From: Tritrichomonas musculus
Lineage: Eukaryota; Parabasalia; Tritrichomonadida; Tritrichomonadidae
Length of the DNA stretch: 64,000 nucleotides
Reading direction: 5' to 3'
Assembly (NCBI GenBank): GCA_039105265.1
Contig: JAPFFF010000013.1
Coordinates: forward strand, 3,410,001 to 3,474,000
This document shows positions 42,263 to 52,445 of the stretch, one piece after another; within the stretch, counting starts at the first letter, position 1; each line of letters starts with the position of its first letter. The position numbers and the translations under genes were made by a program. Below the pieces are notes generated by a model. The model made no database searches, was not told the origin of the DNA, and saw only the letters and a program-made list of their open reading frames with translations.

Positions 42263-42357
42263 CAAGAGTAGGTGTAACTCAAAGAGATTTTATTCTCAAA
42301 AAGTTTGTTTTTCTGAAGTTTACGCAATTTTTTTTGAGAGAGTTTCACCTACTCTTG
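42263..42357. repeat. Inverted repeat between the two divergent BTB genes
   Basis: CAAGAGTAGGTGTAACTC at 42263-42280 is repeated in inverted orientation at 42340-42357 with one difference (CAAGAGTAGGTGAAACTC). The arms are 59 bases apart and lie between genes starting at 42240 (minus) and 42486 (plus). Each gene therefore meets the same motif in the same orientation. It could be a shared regulatory site or the ends of a tiny MITE. Confidence 0.6.
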
Positions 42358-42466
42358 ATGACATTCAATTTTAGAATTATTACCGTAAAAGCCGGCTTAT
42401 TATCTATTTCACCATTTTACACCCATAAATATTGTATTAAAAATTTAGAAAATTTTATATAACATG

Positions 42467-42472
42467 TCATTA
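42467..42472 (+). promoter_or_regulatory. Initiator-like element before the BTB-PARG gene
   Basis: TCATTA fits TCA(C/T)(A/T), about 17 bases before the ATG at 42486. Confidence 0.5.
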
Positions 42473-42485
42473 TTAAAAAAGTATA

Positions 42486-44696
42486 ATGACAAATAAAGAA
42501 TTTTGTCTTTATCACAAACTTGAAGAAGGTAATTTAAAGGAATTGAATATTGGAGATAAGACTTATAAAATCTGTTTTCATAATTTAGCTCAATATTCAG
42601 AATTCTTTGAAAATAATAATCATGAAGATTTATTTAATACTTTTCCGAATACAATTAAAGATGCTCAATCAGAATTGAATATATCACCTGACAATCTCGA
42701 TATATTTATGAATATTCTATGTGGTAAATCAGAATTGATAAATCAAATGAATAGTTTTGACCTTCACAAATTGTCCTCATTTTTTAAATTTAAATCAATT
42801 TCTGAAGCAATATACTCAATTTGGCAATTTCAACCAAAAAATTTTGATGATGAACTTTTTCAATTTCTTCAGTCCTTTGATAAATCCATCAAAAACGACC
42901 AACAGAGAACTTATTTAAACGAATTTATTCAAAACACACAAATTATAAGCATATTAACAGACAATATTGGCCAATTTTTTCAAAGCCAATATATTGACCA
43001 TTTTTCACCTTTTTTAATCTATTTATTGTTACTCAAAAGCGATAAAGAAAATATCCCACAAGATGAGCTATTTAATTTCATACTCAAATCAAAAGAAGAC
43101 TATCAAATTTTGGACATATTCCTTGATTTAGATTACCTCTCCACTCATAATAGAAACAATTTTTTTCTATTCATATTTGGCCGATACACACAATTAATGG
43201 CAGCCAACGAATTCTATTTTGACTACTTAAACAATCAGCGAGACGAACAAAGATCAACTCAATTATTGAAGGATTCATCTCGCCTTGGAAATTTGGCAGC
43301 CTCACATCAACTCACTTCACTTAACAACCGCCAGTCAGAAGAATATGAACTGATTTTTGACGCACAAAAAGAATCATCATCACAAATGACCAAGCTTTAT
43401 CAGAAGATGAAGCAAAATGAAGAACAAAAGACGAGCAAAGACGAAGAAGAAAGCATCACAAATGACGATAATTATAAAATTGACAACGACAACGAAGACA
43501 GCAATAAAAACGAATATAGTGAATCCAATGATAACGATGATGATAATTCAACTGACGGAAATAGTATTGATGATGATGATGAATTTTTTAACAATGAAGA
43601 AGAAGAATTTCAATCAGACGATAACAACAATGAAGAGGAGGAGGAGGAAGAAGATATAAAGGACAGGCTGCCGAATAGTTTATCACACATGGACGACCAC
43701 ATGAAAGGCATGAAACAAGAACCTAGAAGGAGCATGTCAGATAGGCCGAGAAGGTTCAGATCGAATCCTTCGAATTACAACCAGAACAAAAGGATGCGTC
43801 ATGGCCCGCGTTTCACGGAGATTGAACTTCGCAACCAAAAAATATGGAGAGAGACGGAAAGCATCATTGAATCTAAGAAATACACTGACATCAAAAACAA
43901 GAAACACGACATCAGCAAGCAGCTCAGGAAGTCACTCAAAGAGACAGAAACAATTGACAAAAAACACTCGTATTCAAAGCTCTATAGAAAATTGTTCAAA
44001 GACGTTGAAAAATGGGGATATAAAGAAAAAAGGTCGATTTATAAAAAGATAGAATTCACACCCGAGGGAACTTTTGAAGCAGCACGAAGATTGATTGAAA
44101 AAGAAGAGATTTATGAAGTTTGCGTCTTGAATTTCGCTTCAGCAACAAAACCTGGCGGTGGAGTCAAAAATGGCCGAACTGCACAAGAAGAGACTCTCTC
44201 AAGGCAATCGTCGTTATATTTTACTTTGAAGAAAGATGACACAATGTACAAATATTTCAAAGAACACAAGAGTCCATTTTATAGACATTTTATGATTTAT
44301 TCTCCTCACGTTGTCGTCATTCGCAATGAGAAATATGATCTCGTTCCTCCAATTTATGTGTCAGTGATAACATCGGCCGCTGTTAATTACGCTCTCCTGT
44401 CTAAGAAGTATCACAAAGGAGAACGCGATAAAGACGTTTATGAATGCATGAAAAATCGATGCCGAAAAATATTGGAGTTGGCAATTTCTAAGAATAATCA
44501 AGCTATCGTTCTGGGAGCTTTTGGCTGTGGAGTTTTTAAGAATAAGCCTGAAAATGTGAGTAAGATATTCAAGGAATTGATTGTCGATGAGTATTACGGC
44601 ATGTTCTTCGACAAAATCGTTTTCGCTATTAAATCTTCTCCTAAAAAGAAAAACACCAATTTAGAAGTATTTACATCAACATTCAACAAAAAATAA
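42486..44696 (+). CDS. BTB-like protein fused to microbial-type poly(ADP-ribose) glycohydrolase domain
   Basis: A 736-residue protein. Residues 1-130 resemble the N-terminal BTB-type module of the neighbouring gene family (GDKTYKICFHNLAQYSEFFE, then FMNILCGKSELI). Residues 130-290 are helical, including a Sel1-like GNLAASHQLTSL. Residues 300-410 are acidic and disordered. Residues about 515-725 are a microbial-type PARG (DUF2263/PARG_cat_microbial) domain: VLNFASATKPGGGVKNG (about 546-562) with the GGG motif, then AQEETLSRQSSLY (565-577) carrying the Q-E-E pair that cuts ADP-ribose polymers, and AIVLGAFGCGVFKN (about 678) forming the macrodomain-type distal loop. All key residues are present, so hydrolysis of poly(ADP-ribose) is expected. 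The 3' half is less AT-rich than the 5' half. The stop is immediately at the edge of a long hairpin element. Confidence 0.88.
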   Translation: MTNKEFCLYHKLEEGNLKELNIGDKTYKICFHNLAQYSEFFENNNHEDLFNTFPNTIKDAQSELNISPDNLDIFMNILCGKSELINQMNSFDLHKLSSFFKFKSISEAIYSIWQFQPKNFDDELFQFLQSFDKSIKNDQQRTYLNEFIQNTQIISILTDNIGQFFQSQYIDHFSPFLIYLLLLKSDKENIPQDELFNFILKSKEDYQILDIFLDLDYLSTHNRNNFFLFIFGRYTQLMAANEFYFDYLNNQRDEQRSTQLLKDSSRLGNLAASHQLTSLNNRQSEEYELIFDAQKESSSQMTKLYQKMKQNEEQKTSKDEEESITNDDNYKIDNDNEDSNKNEYSESNDNDDDNSTDGNSIDDDDEFFNNEEEEFQSDDNNNEEEEEEEDIKDRLPNSLSHMDDHMKGMKQEPRRSMSDRPRRFRSNPSNYNQNKRMRHGPRFTEIELRNQKIWRETESIIESKKYTDIKNKKHDISKQLRKSLKETETIDKKHSYSKLYRKLFKDVEKWGYKEKRSIYKKIEFTPEGTFEAARRLIEKEEIYEVCVLNFASATKPGGGVKNGRTAQEETLSRQSSLYFTLKKDDTMYKYFKEHKSPFYRHFMIYSPHVVVIRNEKYDLVPPIYVSVITSAAVNYALLSKKYHKGERDKDVYECMKNRCRKILELAISKNNQAIVLGAFGCGVFKNKPENVSKIFKELIVDEYYGMFFDKIVFAIKSSPKKKNTNLEVFTSTFNKK

Positions 44697-44789
44697 TTAA
44701 AATACTAATTAAATTTTATATATTCAACATATGTTTTATTTTATTTTTATGAGTATAATGATATGGTGATTCATAAGTTTTTTCTAACG

Positions 44790-44843
<54 letters not shown>

Positions 44844-45266
44844 GTAGGAAAGTTGTAATTCATCTTAAGAACGTGTTTATTTCTTTCAAAATCCAGGGTT
44901 TCTTATGTTAAAATGATTTACTGTAAGTATAAATATAAAAACAAATTTCTGAAAAATTAAACACATTACTTTGAGTGTGAAAAGAAATGTTCGACTTAAC
45001 GTAGACATAAACTGTAAATTTCCGCTGAAAATTGGCATTAAAAAGAAATAAACCGTCGAAGCAATAGCTATTTTTATATAAGAAACACTGGATTTTGAAA
45101 GAAATAGCCACATTCTTAAGATGAATTAAAAATTTTCTTTGGGATTTTCCCTACTCTCAAAAAAAAAAAAAAAAAAAAAAAAAACCTTCGAATCATCATA
45201 TCATTATACTCATAAAAATAAAATAAAATATAGGTTGAATATGTAAAATTTTATTAGTATTTTAAT
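44696..45266. mobile_element. Foldback element at the convergent 3' ends, with T50 and A26 tracts
   Basis: ATTAAAATACTAAT at 44696 is mirrored at 45266, and the match runs about 95 bases inwards (44696-44790 against 45185-45266). It crosses a run of 50 T (44791-44840) on the left and 26 A (45159-45184) on the right, then continues with AGAGTAGG(G)AAA, TTCATCTTAAGAA and ATTTCTTTCAAAATCCAG in both arms. A loop of about 170 bases remains. AAATA on both sides may be a 5-bp target duplication, but the context is low-complexity. The left edge overlaps the last base of the PARG stop codon. Confidence 0.72.
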
Positions 45267-45290
45267 AAATAATTCAATGGTACAATTCAT

Positions 45291-47879
45291 CTATGAATCA
45301 TTGAAATCAGTTTCACTAGTTTTAATATTCATACAGTTAAAATTATCATTTGATGCTGATTCCTTAATTTTTGTTTCATTTATGACATGACTTTTGCTTT
45401 TTTCATCTTGATTTTGACTTAATTCAAATGTATCATCATCTTTTTGAATTGTAGTTAATATTGGGTAATTATCTTCAAGGTATTCAATGTAATTTAGAAA
45501 TTCATCTTGATCAACAGTGCTTGTAATGAAATCTTGATCTATTTTAAGAAGATCAACAATTTCGCTAAAAGTTGGTCTTTGTGAGGGATCTTGTGACCAA
45601 CATTTCTCAATCAATTTGCGCCAACAATCAGGAACATCTGACTTGATTTCAGGACGATAGCCATTTGGGGCAATCGCCATCATTTTAAATACATTAACTC
45701 CTTTAAATGGAATCTCAAGAGTAATGATTTCATAAACCATAAGTGCAAATGCATAAATATCGTTTGGTTTGTGATTAATCGCATACTTCATATGCTCAGG
45801 CGACATATACAGAAGTGTCCCTGCAAACTCAATAATTTTTGAATCATTTTGAATTTCAATCCAGAGACCAAAATCCCCGATTTTCGGATATAAAGAATCA
45901 TCCAATCAAATGTTGGCTAGTTTTAGATCACGATGCAGAATGTTGAGAAAAAGCAAATATGACATGCCATATGCAACACCAAATATATTAATCAACTTTT
46001 TCGTATTGTTCCAACCGTCAATAAACAAACCTTTTCTTTCTTTCTCAATAGCAAAATACAAAGAGCCATTTCTTGCAAATTCTGTGATAATTGTCGGTTT
46101 CGGTTTGTCTTTAAAATCATTTGAATTATAACCGACAAATTTCAAAATTGAATGAGCATTCAATTTTGAAAGAATATTGATTTCATTTGACAAATTTTTG
46201 AATAAATATTTGTCACAAATAGTAAAATCTAAAATGCTGACTTTGGCTGCTTATTTTTCATTCGTTCTGATATCAACAACTTTGTAGACTTTTCCAAACG
46301 ATCCTTTACCAACCAATTCTTCTTTCTCAAAAAGTTTCAAATCAATCGGCTCAATATTCACTTCCAGTTTTTGAATCATTTCACTTTCATCAATTTCAAT
46401 TCTGCTTGGTGGAATTGACTCGTCAGAATTTGGTGCTTCAATGAAATCACAAAAAATTCGAAATTCATCTTCATCCACATTTTCCAATATGAAACTTTTA
46501 TCTGTCTTCAAAAGCTTCACAATTTCGTCAAACGTCGGTCTTTCAGCTGGATCATATGACAAGCATTTTAGATATAAGATCTTGGTAGCATTTTGGGACA
46601 TTTGAAGAAAATTTAATTTTTTCTCCAGATTTTAAAAAATCTAAAAATTCTAAAAAACCGCCATCAAACGGCAGTTTTCCTGTCAAAATTTCATGAACCA
46701 AAATTCCAAATGAATAAACATCAACAGGATATGAATAAATTCCATCTTCTTTGAACATTTCAGGAGCCATGTAAGCAAATATTCCAACTCGATTTGTCAT
46801 TGTGACTATTTTTTCATCAATTATCGCGGCTAACGACAAATCATTGATTTTTGGGATAAATCTATCATCAAGTAAAATTTTTCTCGGATTAAGATTACGA
46901 TGGATGAATTGATGTGAGTGTAAATAACGCCTTCCTGAAGCAATTCCGTAGATACAATTCAACTTTCTAGTATCATTGAAAATAATATTGTCTTTTCCAA
47001 TATAATTGTTTAATGAACCATTTTGACAATACTCGAGAACATTTACAAAAGTTTCTGAATTTTTATATTTATAGCACAAGCATGCGCCATGGAATTTAAC
47101 TATAAGTGGTGAATTGAATCTTGATAACATCTCAATTTCTTTTATAATATTTCGAAAATTAAGACGAGCTTGCATATAAGAGTTGTCATCTTGGTCAGAA
47201 AGATCACTAGTCTTAAGCATTTTAAATACAAAATACTTATTGGTATCTTTTTCAATAACTGTGTATGTCTTAGCATAAATAACAGACGAAAATAACTGTG
47301 GTGGAACATATGCTGTATTGCATAATAATTCATTGTCAAGAAAAGTGCAATTAACTGCCATGAGAGCTGGAGCGTCACAAAACATTATTCCTCCATTACA
47401 TAAATATCTGTAATCATAGCCGATGCTGTCATATCGATCTGAATACAAATAGCAATAGTTATTTGAAAAAGTGGAATTTATCAAGTCAACTTTTTGTGTA
47501 TATTCACCTATATATAATTGGCATAAGTAAATTCATATTTGGCATAAGTTCCTGCACTGTTATTATTAAATACGCATTCTTCTATAACTACATTATTAGC
47601 ATTTAAACACATGCATCGGCCAATTAGAGTAGCATCATTAATACCAAAATTATTATCAAAAATGCATTATCTCATTAATAAATCACCTTTTAATGTATCA
47701 ATATCCATTAATATGCGAATGTTGCCATTAATATGATTGAATAAGCAGTTTATCGATTCAAATTTAAAATAACAATTATATGCACTTATTATTCTATTTA
47801 TTTTGGTACTAAAATTGCAGTTTGTAAATATTGATTCTTCGATGCGGCATGTTTCATTAGGAAAGTTTAAATTCATCAT
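45291..47879 (-). pseudogene. Chimeric beta-helix / double TKL kinase pseudogene
   Basis: Reading from 47879 down, the first part has right-handed beta-helix (Pmp-like) repeats (CRIEESIFTNCNF, INSTFSNN, ALMAVNCTFLDNELL). These run straight into a kinase N-lobe lacking its glycine loop (YTVIEKDTNKYFVFKML). Kinase 1 has HRNLNPRKILL and NDLSLAA, so both key Asp positions are altered. The frame breaks near 46600 and resumes with a TKL end (YDPAERPTFDEIVKLLKTD). A second kinase domain follows (GKGSFGKVYKV, a TAA at about 46252, HRDLKLANI, a TGA at about 45906, IGDFGLW, RPTFSEIVDLLK). So there are at least two stops and one frameshift, and the 5' junction looks like a fusion of two unrelated genes. 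Host gene relic; no initiator seen. Confidence 0.78.
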
Positions 47880-47925
47880 ATATATAACAGTAGTTATAAA
47901 TTAAGAAAAATTGCATCTAATAAAA

Positions 47926-48013
47926 TTTATCATATATATAATTTATCATATATAGTCTAGTTTTCCATTTGGTAGGGGTGTTTTACTCTAGACTATATAT
48001 ATAATTTATCATA
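47926..48013. repeat. Small palindrome with repeated TTTATCATATATA
   Basis: ATATATAGTCTAG at about 47948-47960 pairs with CTAGACTATATAT at 47988-48000 around a 27-base loop. TAATTTATCATA occurs three times around it. It lies between the beta-helix relic and the 3' end of the 1375-residue gene; perhaps a transcript-end hairpin or a tiny MITE. Confidence 0.45.
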
Positions 48014-48019
48014 CAATAA

Positions 48020-51000
48020 TCAAAAACGATGAATCAAGTTTGAAAGGGAATCACAAGTATTGATCGATAAAAATATCTTTTTTCTATCTTCTTTATCAAT
48101 TATATTAGTTTCAGGGTTTTGAATCACTTGAATGAAATCAACAACGTTCTGATTATTCTCTTTTTGTGCTCTTTTAAGTAAGTACTGGAAAGCAACAATT
48201 GCACACAAAAAGTTTGGTCTTTCAAATAAATCTTTATTAGCAATTAAAACCATCGCATCTTCAATACCAATAGAATCGCAAATTAACGAAACAGCTTTAT
48301 GTGCGAAGAATGCATATGAAGATTCTGATGTCGCGGTATCAAGTAAAACATGAGATATTTCTTCGCGAATCATTCCTTTCGTCGCCCAGGGCTGAGCAAT
48401 TGCAAGCTCATCATCTGAGAGAAGCGACAGAAGTCTATAAATATCAAGAGCCTCAGCACATGGAATTTTCATATTATTTAATAATGATGATCCGATATTG
48501 TTGTCAATATAACCAAAACGAAGCTTCGAAATAGGCAGAGAATCTTCCCACATTCGAATTCCGCTTTTAGCGAATCCGCAATAGCAAAGGTCAGGGAAAA
48601 CGACTTCAAGTTTTGACTCAATTTTGACAATTAAATCTTGATTTACAGGTGGCGCAAAGCAACAAAGAAGAGACCTGAAAAATGCACGTGTTAATGAAGG
48701 TGGCTTATTAGAATAAAAACGAATTGCTTCATCTTCTAAATATGCACTTTTGCCTGTGTCAGAAACAAATAAAGATGGCAATAAAAATTTTCTATTCATG
48801 TCAGAAGAATCCCTGTCTTTAAAGAAGATATCATAAACACGATTAAATTGTTCCTTTGTCATCTCAATATTCATAAAGAAAGCAAAATAATTATATGAAA
48901 CATTCTTAGCTTTTTGAAGACAATTAATAATTGACTCAAGAAGCTCGTTTGGTATTTTAACTTGCGTTGGAATTCGTGAAATTTCTTTGAATGACAAAAT
49001 TCTGCTATTGAATGATCGATTTGTTGGCAGCAATGATGAAAGAATCATTTGGTCTCCTGATGGATTAAATAAGATATCATTTATACCGATGAATGAATAA
49101 AAGTTAACCTTTTCAGAGTCTCCAGTATCAAGGTTATCAAAGTACTCTTTAAATAGATCCATGTTGTTCGTTATTTCAGCAACAATCAATGGATATTCGC
49201 CGAAATACGATGGATCAATTGATATGATATTATGCACTAATAGCCATTTGACACCTGTCAGATGATAATAGCCGTTAACAAGCGATGCCTTGCTTATTGT
49301 TGGATAGCCAAATGAAGTGTAGCATTTCTGAAAAATGGAAAAAATTTCTTGCGGAATTTCATCAAATGAACAATGAATGTTTGATGCAAACAAGGCAGCA
49401 GAAAGCAGCCACATATCACTGTTATAGTCAATATGAATCTCACTTTTCCATTTAGCAAGATTAATCTTATAGTCGTGCAAATTTGCCCACGAAAAGAAAC
49501 CAACAAGCATTTGTGGATTATCACGATTTTTAAATGCCAAATTCTCAAGATCTTCGGGCTTTATTGTATCAGGAAGATCAAGATTTGAATGCCAAAGAAA
49601 TGAAATCACATCATAAAGAGTTCCAACATCATTTTCAAGATCTTCTGTTAAGGCTTGAAGTTGACTGATTTCAATTTCTCCAGGCTTTACTGATTTGTTA
49701 TCTTTCAGGTGAATCTTTGGTGCAGATGAGATGTGAAGAGATTTCTTTAATTGAAAAGATGATGATTGTTCTAAGAACGACTCTTTGACATTAGAAATAG
49801 TCTTTGGTTTTCTACTAATTTCTGTTAATTTTTTGTTCAAAATCCTTCTTGTCTGTTCACTCAGGTCTTTCATTTCATCAATAACTTTTGAGTCATTCAG
49901 TCCAATCATCCATTCGTGAGGAGGAATTACATGCTTGCATACCTCGACCCAATCTTCATGCTCTTTCATTCCGATAAAAGACAGGAAAGTTTTCAATGGC
50001 TGAAGAGGCTGCTTGATTTCATTTATGAACATATCACAAATCATTCTTGATTTGCCTAACGCTTCACTAACATGCTTTGGAAACCGTTTAACCGTCTCGG
50101 CATAACTGCCAAAACGTTCCTTTGAATACAAAACAACTTCTATAGAATACTTGGCCGGAATTTGAATGCTTTCAACTATTTTGAATGCTTCATTGTAACC
50201 ATCAACTGTAGAACGACCTTCGCTTTCTTTTTTACTAGTTCGATATGACTGCAAACGTGTCAGAAAGTTAAGCACTTGCCTCGGACAGACGAGCACAAAG
50301 TGGCTTGCGATGAGTGCTGCTTTTGCAATTTCACTATGGTGTATTTTGGTCCTATTAAAATCATTTGTGGAAAGGATAGAAAGAGTGTCAATTGAAGAAC
50401 TTAGAAAAGTGCCAAATTCACTCTCTTCAATTGGACCATTTATCCTATCAAATAACTTTTTGATATCGTCATGACTGATGATTTCATCGTTGACTTCTGG
50501 CTTTTTAAGGCTGCATTTCCAAAGGCTGCTGTCGATGTCGTTTCGAATTCCCAAGACATGGCCAATGGAGTAAATGGTGCTCGTTATCAAGCCGACAAAA
50601 TTCGTGTAACGATTTGGATGCTGCTGCATGACAGTCAGAAGACTGTGGAGGCTTGAAGGCTCCAAGAGTTTAGATGTGATGAGTTCTTTGACAAAGTTGG
50701 GATCAACATTTGTGAGGAGTGAAATTTGCTTTTCATTGAATTTTCCGAAAAGGTCAATTTTTGTAACAGGTGGTGAATAATTGTATAGTTTGGCTAATTT
50801 TATGGTCAAATTGGTCAATTCTATATTATTTTGATTCAAGTAAGAAGAGAATAAGAAATCAAGACGAGAATCAACGTCACTTTCAAGAACATCGCTTGGA
50901 TCCAGTTTGAGTAACAGTTTAACGATAGAAACCGCCAAATTGGAGTCAAGAGGTAATGGATGTAAAATTGACCATAAAAGGTCAATTGCAAATTTAGGTG

Positions 51001-52147
51001 AAATGTCTTTAATGTAATCATAATTCTCTCCTATAACTTCAAGAAATTGAATGTATATTTGGTCAGATGAAGAAGTAAACTTAAGAATTCTTTTTTGAGT
51101 TTCAGAATTGTCAGAATCTTTTTCCATGCATAAAATATCAATCTTCAGGCATGTAATTTGAAGTTGATGGCATTCATTTGAAAGTTGAATATTTGGCATC
51201 AACTTTTTCAATTGCTCCTTTTCAAACAACTTTTTCTGAGCTCCTTCATATAAAGTCAATAAAATAGCATTTGTATCATTTGCATTTATTTTCTCATCTG
51301 ATAAAAACGAGAGCATTTTATCAAAGAGACTTTTAATTTGATTTTTTTGTTCTTCACTAAAATCATATTCATAAAAATGCAAAATATTTGATAGAACTAA
51401 ACAAGTTGAATTAAAACCGGCTATACCGAGTTGTGTACAATCATTACAAACTCTTTTAATTCCTTCTTCAATGTCAATTTCATAACATTTGTTGTAATTT
51501 TTTAGAAACTCATTGAGATAGTCAAATGAGGCTTTTTTAAAGAGAAAACTTGAGTATTTTTTCGGATCTTTTTGAATCAAAAACGAAGAAGTTGATGCAA
51601 AAGAAATATCTAAATTATTTTGGAGAAGCTGAGTAATTTCTTCTTCTATTGAGTATTTTCCAATTACTTGCCAAACTGATGCTGGAATCTCATTGATATT
51701 TGTTTGCAAAATAGCATGAAACAATTTTTGAATAAATGGGAAATTGTGAAGGATTTCATCGTTGTTTATTGAAGAGACTGCGTTAGATAATGCAGGTAAA
51801 AAAATATAAAATAAATTTGAGTGCTTTTCATCTTTTGAAAAAAGTGCTTGAATATTAGATAAAAAGTCAAGTGGTGAAATAGAAGATATAAGATATGACC
51901 ATCTTTGAATAAAATGCTGAGCTTCTTTTTGAAGATTAGGATTTTGGCTTTCAACGAGATTAACTGTAAAGCAAAAAACTAAGTCTTGTGCATAAGTTGG
52001 ATTATAATCTCTTGAGGTTGGTATACAAAAAGATGGATAAAGATTGCAATTAATATTTGCAAGAATTTCAGCAGCATTATCGTATGAATGCAAATGCAAT
52101 TGCGAATTCATCCTATATATTGCTTTTCCTGCTATTTGCTTATCCAT
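48020..52147 (-). CDS. Very large orphan protein, probably alpha-solenoid
   Basis: A 1375-residue protein with no recognised domain. Composition is balanced and cytosolic, with no signal peptide or membrane helix. Long runs of amphipathic helices with regular Leu/Ile spacing (for example ISPLDFLSNIQALFS and DPSDVLESDVDSRLDFLFSSYL) suggest a HEAT/ARM-type solenoid across much of the length. A more polar stretch is near 800-840 (SISSAPKIHLKDNKS region). Large solenoids usually act as scaffolds or trafficking adaptors, but no specific family is claimed. The frame is intact over 4.1 kb, and codon use looks like that of neighbouring real genes, so it is a genuine gene. ATG at 52147 is the first in frame. 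Confidence 0.75.
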   Translation of the reverse strand: MDKQIAGKAIYRMNSQLHLHSYDNAAEILANINCNLYPSFCIPTSRDYNPTYAQDLVFCFTVNLVESQNPNLQKEAQHFIQRWSYLISSISPLDFLSNIQALFSKDEKHSNLFYIFLPALSNAVSSINNDEILHNFPFIQKLFHAILQTNINEIPASVWQVIGKYSIEEEITQLLQNNLDISFASTSSFLIQKDPKKYSSFLFKKASFDYLNEFLKNYNKCYEIDIEEGIKRVCNDCTQLGIAGFNSTCLVLSNILHFYEYDFSEEQKNQIKSLFDKMLSFLSDEKINANDTNAILLTLYEGAQKKLFEKEQLKKLMPNIQLSNECHQLQITCLKIDILCMEKDSDNSETQKRILKFTSSSDQIYIQFLEVIGENYDYIKDISPKFAIDLLWSILHPLPLDSNLAVSIVKLLLKLDPSDVLESDVDSRLDFLFSSYLNQNNIELTNLTIKLAKLYNYSPPVTKIDLFGKFNEKQISLLTNVDPNFVKELITSKLLEPSSLHSLLTVMQQHPNRYTNFVGLITSTIYSIGHVLGIRNDIDSSLWKCSLKKPEVNDEIISHDDIKKLFDRINGPIEESEFGTFLSSSIDTLSILSTNDFNRTKIHHSEIAKAALIASHFVLVCPRQVLNFLTRLQSYRTSKKESEGRSTVDGYNEAFKIVESIQIPAKYSIEVVLYSKERFGSYAETVKRFPKHVSEALGKSRMICDMFINEIKQPLQPLKTFLSFIGMKEHEDWVEVCKHVIPPHEWMIGLNDSKVIDEMKDLSEQTRRILNKKLTEISRKPKTISNVKESFLEQSSSFQLKKSLHISSAPKIHLKDNKSVKPGEIEISQLQALTEDLENDVGTLYDVISFLWHSNLDLPDTIKPEDLENLAFKNRDNPQMLVGFFSWANLHDYKINLAKWKSEIHIDYNSDMWLLSAALFASNIHCSFDEIPQEIFSIFQKCYTSFGYPTISKASLVNGYYHLTGVKWLLVHNIISIDPSYFGEYPLIVAEITNNMDLFKEYFDNLDTGDSEKVNFYSFIGINDILFNPSGDQMILSSLLPTNRSFNSRILSFKEISRIPTQVKIPNELLESIINCLQKAKNVSYNYFAFFMNIEMTKEQFNRVYDIFFKDRDSSDMNRKFLLPSLFVSDTGKSAYLEDEAIRFYSNKPPSLTRAFFRSLLCCFAPPVNQDLIVKIESKLEVVFPDLCYCGFAKSGIRMWEDSLPISKLRFGYIDNNIGSSLLNNMKIPCAEALDIYRLLSLLSDDELAIAQPWATKGMIREEISHVLLDTATSESSYAFFAHKAVSLICDSIGIEDAMVLIANKDLFERPNFLCAIVAFQYLLKRAQKENNQNVVDFIQVIQNPETNIIDKEDRKKIFLSINTCDSLSNLIHRF

Positions 52148-52445
52148 CTAGAATAAAATACAATTTCAATACAATTCTAATTGAAATTTTCAATTATAAA
52201 CGTACATATGTTCGTAATTTATAATTTTTGATTAATAAGCATAGTTATCATGATTAATAAGCATTTCATTTGGATTGTCTTAAATAATTTAAATATCTAA
52301 ATTTCATTTCCAAAAATCATGAAATCAATTATAAAAGATTTTGTATTTGAATTATTATTTCTAGAAAAAAGCTTTTAAAATGAAACAATAAATAGATAGC
52401 AAATAATTAAAGAGTTTATTTGTTAAAGAACAAATAAATAATAAA

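Noticed and set aside
42241-42348. N-terminal extension of the BTB/glycine-rich protein
   Set aside because: The frame upstream of 42240 begins only with GTG and overlaps an inverted repeat in the shared upstream region.
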